From NCBI GenBank assembly GCA_016203825.1, contig JACQMA010000082.1:1-10187 (forward strand): DNA of 10,187 nt. The letters are read 5' to 3'. Origin of the DNA: Deltaproteobacteria bacterium. Lineage in GTDB: Bacteria; UBA10199; 2-02-FULL-44-16. Each line of letters opens with the position of its first letter. Positions within the stretch are counted from its first letter, which is position 1. The position numbers and the translations under genes were made by a program. Positions 5,448-10,187 of this stretch are shown piece by piece. Below the pieces are notes generated by a model. That model was not told the DNA's origin, made no database searches, and saw nothing but the letters and a program-made list of their open reading frames with translations.

Positions 5448-6908
5448 ATGAAACGGACCTTTTCGCTTCGCGCAGTTCTGCTGGTCGCTCTCGTGAGTGT
5501 TGTGGCGACTGCGGCCTTCCAGGCCCACACCGATGACATCTATCAATCGGGGGCGAGTGTGGCTCAACCGGCCAACTGGTTTCCCGGCAATCAAGTCTCG
5601 TTTGCCGATCTTGCGGAGCGGGCGTCGCCCGCCGTGGTCAACGTGTCGACCACAAAAGTCGTGCGACGGGGAGGACCGGGGGGAATGCCTCCGATGGGTC
5701 AGCGTGATCCTTTTTTTGATGATTTTTTCGAACGGTTCTTCGAAGGCGCTCCGCGGGAACAGCAACAAAAAAGTCTTGGTTCTGGTTTCATCATGAATAA
5801 GGACGGAACGATCCTCACGAATTCCCACGTCGTTGCCGGTGCCGATGAAATCAAAGTCATCCTCGCCGATGGCCGTTCCTTTGACGCCAAAGTTGTCGGT
5901 CTCGATGAAAAAACCGACATCGCCGTTATTCGCGTGGCCGCGAAGGCCGATCTTCCGACCGTTCCTCTCGGTGATTCCGATCAGATTCGTCCGGGTGATT
6001 GGGTCATGGCGATTGGGAATCCCTTTGGTCTCGAACATACGGTGACGGTGGGGGTTGCGAGTGCGACCGGTCGTGTGATTGGTGGCGGGCCGTACGCAAA
6101 ATTTATTCAGACCGATGCATCGATCAATCCGGGCAACAGCGGTGGTCCGCTCTTTAATATGAAGGGCGAAGTGATCGGGATCAACACGATGATCTACGCC
6201 GGGGGGCAGGGGATTGGATTTGCGATCCCGATCAACCTCGCCAAACAATTGGCGCCGCAACTGGTGGAAAAAGGAAAGGTCACGCGCGGATGGCTCGGCG
6301 TTTCGATTCAAGACATCACGCCGGAGCTTGCCAAGTCGTTTGGACTGGAGAGTGAAGAAGGGGCGTTGCTCGCCGAAGTCTTTAGCGGTTCACCCGCGGC
6401 GAAGGCTGGTCTTCAGCGTGGTGATATCATTGTGATGTTCGACGGCCAGAAGATCAAAGATCCGTACGATCTCTCGCTCGCCGTCGGCAATACGTCGGTG
6501 GGAAAGAAAGTGGACATCGAAGCCTTGCGCAAAGGTGAGCGAAAAAAATTTACAGCTGATGTCGGGACACAAGAAGAAGCCGGACCGGTTGCAGCGCGCG
6601 GTGAAGAGAAACCGAGTGGCAAGGCCGACAAGCTTGGACTCGTGGCACGGGCGATCACGGTGGAGGATACGCGTGAGCTTGATGTGCCACCGACGTTTCG
6701 CGGGGTTGTGATCCAGCGAGTCGAGCCCGGTTCTGCAGCGGAAGCGGCTGACCTTCGTAGTGGTGACGTCGTGCTCGAAATCAACGGCGTGAAGATCGAA
6801 GCCCTCACGGACTATAACCAAGCAACAGCGAAGCTCGATAAAGGCAGCATCGTGCGTTTCTTCGTCAAGCGCGGCCGCGCGAGTGTCTATGTTGCGTTTC
6901 GATTGTAG
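5448..6908 (+). CDS. degP: Periplasmic serine protease/chaperone of the DegP/HtrA family
   Basis: The 486-residue product has the full DegP plan. An N-terminal basic-hydrophobic stretch (K-R-T-F-S-L-R, then 9-26 ending A-F-Q-A) is a Sec signal or anchor. A trypsin-like domain carries His127 (T-N-S-H-V-V), Asp157 (T-D-I-A-V-I) and Ser231 (G-N-S-G-G-P-L). Two PDZ domains lie at about 280-372 and 394-486. Before the catalytic part is a Gly/Pro and F-F-D-D-F-F-E-R-F-F loop typical of DegP/DegQ. It degrades or shields misfolded envelope proteins. ATG 5448 is chosen for its SD and signal peptide; ATG 5442 is close, and an earlier TTG at 5394 is the -35 box itself. It is divergent from bamD and has its own promoter. 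Its stop directly abuts that of the convergent next gene. DegQ or MucD is an equally fair name. Confidence 0.95.
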   Translation: MKRTFSLRAVLLVALVSVVATAAFQAHTDDIYQSGASVAQPANWFPGNQVSFADLAERASPAVVNVSTTKVVRRGGPGGMPPMGQRDPFFDDFFERFFEGAPREQQQKSLGSGFIMNKDGTILTNSHVVAGADEIKVILADGRSFDAKVVGLDEKTDIAVIRVAAKADLPTVPLGDSDQIRPGDWVMAIGNPFGLEHTVTVGVASATGRVIGGGPYAKFIQTDASINPGNSGGPLFNMKGEVIGINTMIYAGGQGIGFAIPINLAKQLAPQLVEKGKVTRGWLGVSIQDITPELAKSFGLESEEGALLAEVFSGSPAAKAGLQRGDIIVMFDGQKIKDPYDLSLAVGNTSVGKKVDIEALRKGERKKFTADVGTQEEAGPVAARGEEKPSGKADKLGLVARAITVEDTRELDVPPTFRGVVIQRVEPGSAAEAADLRSGDVVLEINGVKIEALTDYNQATAKLDKGSIVRFFVKRGRASVYVAFRL

Positions 6909-8276
6909 TTAAGGAGTGACCGTTTCGACGTCGATGAGTTCGATGGGTTGAGGTGGAATTGGTTCAAACGCGTACCACGCGCCCATGGTTCCCGCGTCGC
7001 CTTTGAATTGCACCGTTGGCCGGATCGCGACGGATCGTTTCGGGAATGTGGTGTCGTTGGCTGGCTGGAATGAAATGGTGACTTCGGCAAAGTTCGGAAA
7101 CATCTTTTCCAAACGCTGTTTCACACCTTGAGCGTACGTCACGAGGGCTGGGTCTGCGCCCCCCACCACAATGTCGACGTAAACGGACTTCACACCCTTG
7201 TAGTTTTCAACAACATCAGCAGCGCACGTCTTCATAAATCCGGTTGAATCTCTCGCCTCGCGGATCTCTGCGTATAACGCGTTCTCAAGCGCATCGGCGC
7301 CGGTTGGTTTTCCCTTGTCGTCGAACGCGACCACGCGCCACGGATGAATCGTTTGGAGTGCCCCTTGATACATGATGGCGATGGGTTCTGTTGTCGACAG
7401 ATGCTCGACCTTTCCAGGGCCAAGCCCCGTCGTCATGTCACAGATCATAACGCCGTCGTGAATCACAACTCGCTCTTGCGGAGGCTCTGGGGGAGCATCG
7501 ACGGCGGGGATCGAATCGATCCGCTCCCACGAGGCATTGGGTGGAAGGGGCCCTGTTGAAATAGCTGCATCGACGCGACGATAGCGCGGATCATCGACGT
7601 TATCAGTATTCCCTTTGGTTGCTGATCGCGCTGGTTGTTCGCCTGCGGCGAAGGCATAAAAATTGACGCCATAGGGCGCCCTCAAACTGTTCGGATTTTC
7701 TCGGATGATCGCCTTGATACGACTGGTGACCGCGAGATAACGCCGACGAGACAGTTCGCGGTTATAGGGATCGGAACCCGTTGTGTCGGCCATGCCCGTG
7801 AAGGAGACATTGACGGTGCCTTTCACGACACCGGTGGTGCCGCCGCAGTGTTCCGCCAAGTCACCACTGGCCGCGAGCTTGAGATGGGTCATGAGTTTTG
7901 CGATGTACAGCGCAAAGGCCAGAGCGTCACTCGGTTCGGTTGAATCATGGTTAAAGAAGACACTCGACGATGGCATGACGATTCTCGGGGCCTTCCCCTC
8001 TTCGCGAACAAGGACAGGTTCACCATGGGTGACGAAACTTTCCCCCTTCATGATCCGGGGCAGTCCATCTTCGGTGGACAATGTATAACCGTTCGCAGAT
8101 GACACTGGCTCTTGTGTCGTTGTGCAGTACGTAGCCAGGAGAGGTGCCGGTGGGCACAGTTCACCCGAGGTCGCTGGTGTCGCTGCAGAAACGTTGTCGC
8201 CGCCGCCCTTCATTAGAGATACGCTCCTATCTCCCTTATCGTCAGTCGTCCAGGAAGGTTGCGTCATATTTTGCAT
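6909..8276 (-). CDS. OmpA-like-domain protein of unknown function
   Basis: The 455-residue product has one recognisable part: an OmpA C-terminal-like, peptidoglycan-binding domain at about 100-240. It shows S-S-V-F-F-N-H-D-S (104-112), F-T-G-M-A-D-T-T-G-S (159-168), Y-N-R-E-L-S-R-R-R (171-179) and R-Y-R-R-V-D (231-236) where the family has its D-x-x-G, N-x-x-L-S-x-x-R-A and R-R-V motifs. Residues 250-455 form a second region I do not recognise. There is no clear signal peptide or membrane segment from any likely start, odd for a cell-wall-binding protein. Candidate starts are ATG 8276 (AAAAGGAG 10 nt upstream, inside a palindrome), ATG 8267 and ATG 8213 (AGGAG 11 nt upstream). The frame runs on to 8510, but that part is palindrome and antisense carA. 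It converges on degP with no gap between stops. Confidence 0.75.
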   Translation of the reverse strand: MQNMTQPSWTTDDKGDRSVSLMKGGGDNVSAATPATSGELCPPAPLLATYCTTTQEPVSSANGYTLSTEDGLPRIMKGESFVTHGEPVLVREEGKAPRIVMPSSSVFFNHDSTEPSDALAFALYIAKLMTHLKLAASGDLAEHCGGTTGVVKGTVNVSFTGMADTTGSDPYNRELSRRRYLAVTSRIKAIIRENPNSLRAPYGVNFYAFAAGEQPARSATKGNTDNVDDPRYRRVDAAISTGPLPPNASWERIDSIPAVDAPPEPPQERVVIHDGVMICDMTTGLGPGKVEHLSTTEPIAIMYQGALQTIHPWRVVAFDDKGKPTGADALENALYAEIREARDSTGFMKTCAADVVENYKGVKSVYVDIVVGGADPALVTYAQGVKQRLEKMFPNFAEVTISFQPANDTTFPKRSVAIRPTVQFKGDAGTMGAWYAFEPIPPQPIELIDVETVTP

Positions 8277-8337
8277 AGGTGTCCGACTCCTTTTGGGGGG
8301 ACCTTTGGAGTGTCCCCGGAAAAGGTGTCGGACACCT
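8277..8337. repeat. REP-like 61-nt imperfect palindrome
   Basis: The outer arms AGGTGTCCGAC (8277-8287) and GTCGGACACCT (8327-8337) pair over 11 bp. After one mismatch come CCTTTT/AAAAGG (8289-8294 with 8320-8325), two mismatches, then GGGGAC/GTCCCC (8297-8302 with 8312-8317) and a 9-nt loop. In total 23 of 26 positions pair. Its right part also holds a smaller perfect palindrome, AAAGGTGTC-G-GACACCTTT (8321-8339). The core GGTGTC/GACACC resembles REP-type repeats. A half copy lies at 2354-2378. Confidence 0.85.
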
Positions 8338-8343
8338 TTCACC

Positions 8344-8372
8344 TTGACGGTACGAGAGAAAGGCACTAAGAG
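8344..8372 (+). promoter_or_regulatory. Candidate carAB promoter
   Basis: The -35 TTGACG (8344-8349, 5 of 6) and -10 TAAGAG (8367-8372, 3 of 6) are 17 nt apart, giving a start near 8379 and a very short leader. The SD AAGGAA lies at 8385-8390, 4 nt before GTG 8395. I see no attenuator or PyrR-type leader in the short space available. Confidence 0.45.
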
Positions 8373-8394
8373 GCCGAAAAATCGAAGGAAAACG

Positions 8395-9486
8395 GTGACC
8401 AGACAATCGGGAAAGAACGATGCCATCTCTTTAACATTAGAAGACGGCAGCGTTTTTCCCGGTTTTTCTTTTGGGGCCCCCGTCGAAGCGGCAGGTGAAG
8501 TCGTCTTCAATACGGGGATGGTGGGCTACCCCGAATCCTTCAGTGACCCCTCCTACCGCGGCGAAATCCTCGTCCTCACGTATCCCCTCATCGGCAATTA
8601 CGGTGTCCCGGCGACCATGACGAGCCCGCTCGAGAGTTCGTTTGAATCAGAGCGCGTGCAGATCGAAGGACTCGTCGTCTCGGAATTTTCAGAATCGCAT
8701 TCTCACTGGCAGGCGACGAAAGGCCTTGCCGATTGGTTGGTCGAACAAGGCGTGCCCGGCATCGCCGGTATCGACACACGAGCACTCACGAAAATTTTGC
8801 GCGAGAAGGGAACGATGCAAGGATACATTCTTCGGGATCCGGAATCCGGGATCCGGAATCCGACCCTCTCGAAGACACATCCTCGTCACGTGGTCTCTGA
8901 AGTGAGCGTCAAGGAACCGATCGAATACAAGGGTGGAAAGAAACGTGTGGCGGTCGTTGACTGTGGATGTAAAAACACAATCATCAAGAGTCTCGTGACA
9001 CGCGGGCTGACCGTGATGCGTGTGCCATGGGATTTCGATGTGACCACGCTCGATGTGAGCGGCGTCCTCTTCTCGAATGGTCCCGGCGATCCGACCGATT
9101 GTCGCGAAACGATCGAGACCGCGCGCAAGGTGATACAAGCGGGGATTCCCACATTTGGGATTTGTCTCGGGACCCAGATGTTAGCCCTCGCGGCCGGCGG
9201 CAAGACGTTTAAACTCAAATACGGTCACCGTTCGCAAAATCAACCGTGTGCCATGGTCGGAACCAAACGCTGCTACATTACGTCCCAAAATCATGGCTAT
9301 GCCGTCGATTCCGCAACACTTCCGCCCGATTGGGAAACCTGGTTTCAGAACGCAAACGACGGCACGAACGAGGGGGTTCGTCACCGTACGAAGCCGTTCA
9401 TGAGTGTGCAGTTTCACCCCGAAGCGACTCCGGGTCCCGTGGACACCGCGTTTCTCTTTGACGAATTTGTGGGGATGCTCAGATGA
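8395..9486 (+). CDS. carA: Carbamoyl-phosphate synthase small (glutamine amidotransferase) subunit
   Basis: The 363-residue product supplies ammonia from glutamine to CarB for carbamoyl phosphate, used for arginine and pyrimidines. The N-terminal small-chain domain shows [13 protein letters not shown] (15-27), [14 protein letters not shown] (35-48) and P-L-I-G-N-Y-G (64-70). The class I amidotransferase domain follows, with F-S-N-G-P-G-D-P (226-233), Cys257 in G-I-C-L-G-T-Q, and H341 and E343 in Q-F-H-P-E. The usual G-H-Q is G-T-Q here. [12 protein letters not shown] (293-304) and N-A-N-D-G-T-N-E-G (319-327) are very like eukaryotic CAD/CPSII. A 14-bp tandem repeat lies in the linker (146-156). 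GTG 8395 is chosen for its SD and fit to family length; an in-frame reading from 8122 is not family-like. It overlaps carB by ATGA. Confidence 0.96.
   Translation: MTRQSGKNDAISLTLEDGSVFPGFSFGAPVEAAGEVVFNTGMVGYPESFSDPSYRGEILVLTYPLIGNYGVPATMTSPLESSFESERVQIEGLVVSEFSESHSHWQATKGLADWLVEQGVPGIAGIDTRALTKILREKGTMQGYILRDPESGIRNPTLSKTHPRHVVSEVSVKEPIEYKGGKKRVAVVDCGCKNTIIKSLVTRGLTVMRVPWDFDVTTLDVSGVLFSNGPGDPTDCRETIETARKVIQAGIPTFGICLGTQMLALAAGGKTFKLKYGHRSQNQPCAMVGTKRCYITSQNHGYAVDSATLPPDWETWFQNANDGTNEGVRHRTKPFMSVQFHPEATPGPVDTAFLFDEFVGMLR
8834..8861 (+). repeat. 14-bp perfect tandem repeat inside carA
   Basis: GGGATCCGGAATCC occurs twice in a row (8834-8847 and 8848-8861). It encodes [10 protein letters not shown] in the linker between the two CarA domains. 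Each unit is rich in GGATCC and GGAATCC half-palindromes. The 14-nt unit is not a multiple of three, so the two copies are read in different frames. Confidence 0.9.
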
Positions 9487-10187
9487 AAAAAGTTTTGATC
9501 CTCGGCTCTGGCGCACTCAAAATCGGCGAGGCCGGTGAGTTCGATTATTCCGGGAGTCAGGCGATCAAGGCGTTGAAGAGTGAAGGTGTTCGTACGATTC
9601 TCGTGAATCCCAATATTGCGACAATCCAAACGTCCGAAGGGTTCGCCGACGAGGTCTATTTTCTCCCGGTGACTCCGCATTTTGTGACGGAAGTCATCAA
9701 GAAGGAACGGCCCGATGGAATCCTCCTTTCGTTCGGCGGACAAACCGCGCTCAACTGTGGGGTTGCACTGTATCGCTCCGGGGCTCTTAAAGAATATCAT
9801 GTTCAAGTCCTCGGCACGCCGGTGGCGACGATCGAAGACACCGAAGATCGCGAACGGTTTACGGCGCGCTTGGCCGAAATCAATATCCCGGTTCCAAAAA
9901 GTCGTGCGGCGACGACCGTCGAAGATGCCGTCAGGGCGGCCGACGCGATCGGCTATCCCATCATGGTGCGCGTCGCCTATGCCCTCGGTGGCCTCGGTTC
10001 AGGATATTGCGGCGATCACACGGCGCTTGTCGAACGTGTCTCGGCGGCCCTTGTCCACGCGCCCCAAGTCCTCGTCGAAGAATATCTCACCGGCTGGAAG
10101 GAAATCGAATACGAAATCGTTCGCGACCAATTCGATAACTGCATTGCGGTATGCAACATGGAAAACTTTGATCATCTGGGAATTCAC
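9483..10187 (+). CDS. carB: Carbamoyl-phosphate synthase large subunit, N-terminal part (runs off the window)
   Basis: The first 235 of an expected roughly 1,050-1,100 residues are present, open to the last base. CarB makes carbamoyl phosphate from bicarbonate, two ATP and ammonia channelled from CarA. The visible part is the pre-ATP-grasp domain (L-I-L-G-S-G at 5-10, [10 protein letters not shown] at 18-27, [11 protein letters not shown] at 41-51, [11 protein letters not shown] at 83-93) and the start of the first ATP-grasp domain (E-D-R-E-R-F at 121-126, [13 protein letters not shown] at 162-174, [12 protein letters not shown] at 204-215, N-M-E-N-F-D at 225-230). The [11 protein letters not shown] and N-M-E-N versions match eukaryotic CAD more than E. 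coli CarB. The ATG overlaps the carA stop as ATGA, implying coupled translation of the two subunits. Confidence 0.96.
   Translation, partial: MKKVLILGSGALKIGEAGEFDYSGSQAIKALKSEGVRTILVNPNIATIQTSEGFADEVYFLPVTPHFVTEVIKKERPDGILLSFGGQTALNCGVALYRSGALKEYHVQVLGTPVATIEDTEDRERFTARLAEINIPVPKSRAATTVEDAVRAADAIGYPIMVRVAYALGGLGSGYCGDHTALVERVSAALVHAPQVLVEEYLTGWKEIEYEIVRDQFDNCIAVCNMENFDHLGIH

Noticed and set aside
5267..5539. In-frame N-terminal extension of bamD
   Set aside because: The added residues are translated palindromic repeat and the degP promoter region, and they would bury the lipoprotein signal.
5367..6311. A 314-codon open frame on the minus strand opposite degP
   Set aside because: It is antisense to an unmistakable protease domain, and its protein is rich in Arg, His and Gly with no family features. 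It is a shadow of degP codon usage.
8321..8339. Rho-independent terminator or operator at AAAGGTGTC-G-GACACCTTT
   Set aside because: The stem is part of a larger palindromic repeat with another copy at 2354, so a dispersed repeat explains it better; no gene ends just upstream on the plus strand.
8122..8394. In-frame extension of carA upstream of GTG 8395
   Set aside because: It overlaps the OmpA-domain gene and the palindrome and matches nothing in CarA; the family's usual N-terminus begins near residue 10 of the chosen start.
8277..8510. In-frame upstream extension of the OmpA-domain gene, including a hydrophobic stretch that could pass for a signal sequence
   Set aside because: It reads through the palindrome and antisense to the carA start, and the hydrophobic stretch would be separated from the domain by repeat-encoded residues. 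I keep it only as a remote alternative.
8689..9138. A 149-codon open frame on the minus strand opposite carA
   Set aside because: It has no recognisable features and lies fully inside carA.
1..10187. tRNA, rRNA, CRISPR array, transposase or integrase genes
   Set aside because: I saw no tRNA-like cloverleaf, rRNA-like sequence, spaced repeat array or recombinase motif in any frame.

Overview
The window looks like chromosomal DNA of a diderm bacterium. BamD with a lipobox, a periplasmic DegP/HtrA protease, an OmpA-type domain and a presqualene-diphosphate synthase of the hopanoid route all point to an outer membrane. GC is moderate, roughly mid-50s to high-50s % by eye. Genes are tightly packed, with overlapping start and stop codons, and most gaps are occupied by short palindromic repeats of types common in environmental and deltaproteobacteria-like genomes. 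I cannot name a phylum. Both carbamoyl-phosphate synthase subunits resemble the eukaryotic CAD/CPSII type more than the E. coli type, which may help placement.

Layout. (1) 1-2352, plus strand: the 3' end of a ComEC/Rec2-type metallo-beta-lactamase-fold protein, then purC (SAICAR synthase), hpnD-like squalene/phytoene synthase and a CutA family protein. The first three overlap and cutA follows after 22 nt, so this looks like one operon of mixed function whose promoter lies outside the window. (2) 2354-3000: a compact HicBA toxin-antitoxin cassette on the minus strand, bracketed by two 53-bp imperfect copies of the tauE 3' end. One copy is the true end of tauE and the other is an orphan tail beside cutA. 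(3) 2950-5266, minus strand: bamD, a TPR protein and a TauE/SafE permease, joined by TAATG and ATGA junctions and therefore translationally coupled. (4) 5262-5447: a divergent intergenic region with a composite inverted repeat over the bamD start and a good sigma70-type promoter for degP. (5) 5448-6908, plus strand: degP/htrA. (6) 6909-8276, minus strand: an OmpA-like-domain protein of unknown role, whose stop codon abuts that of degP. (7) 8277-8394: a 61-nt near-perfect palindrome and a candidate carA promoter. (8) 8395 to the end, plus strand: carA, overlapping carB by ATGA; carB runs off the window.

How the genes work together. BamD, DegP, the OmpA-domain protein and HpnD all concern envelope biogenesis and quality control. 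PurC and CarAB are nucleotide and arginine biosynthesis enzymes. HicBA is an accessory element. The most unusual feature is the hicBA insertion between duplicated tauE tails; the remaining observations concern repeats placed on start and stop codons and inside carA, and the unrecognised OmpA-domain protein. I found no rRNA, tRNA, CRISPR array or transposase gene. No gene-free stretch exceeds about 180 nt.
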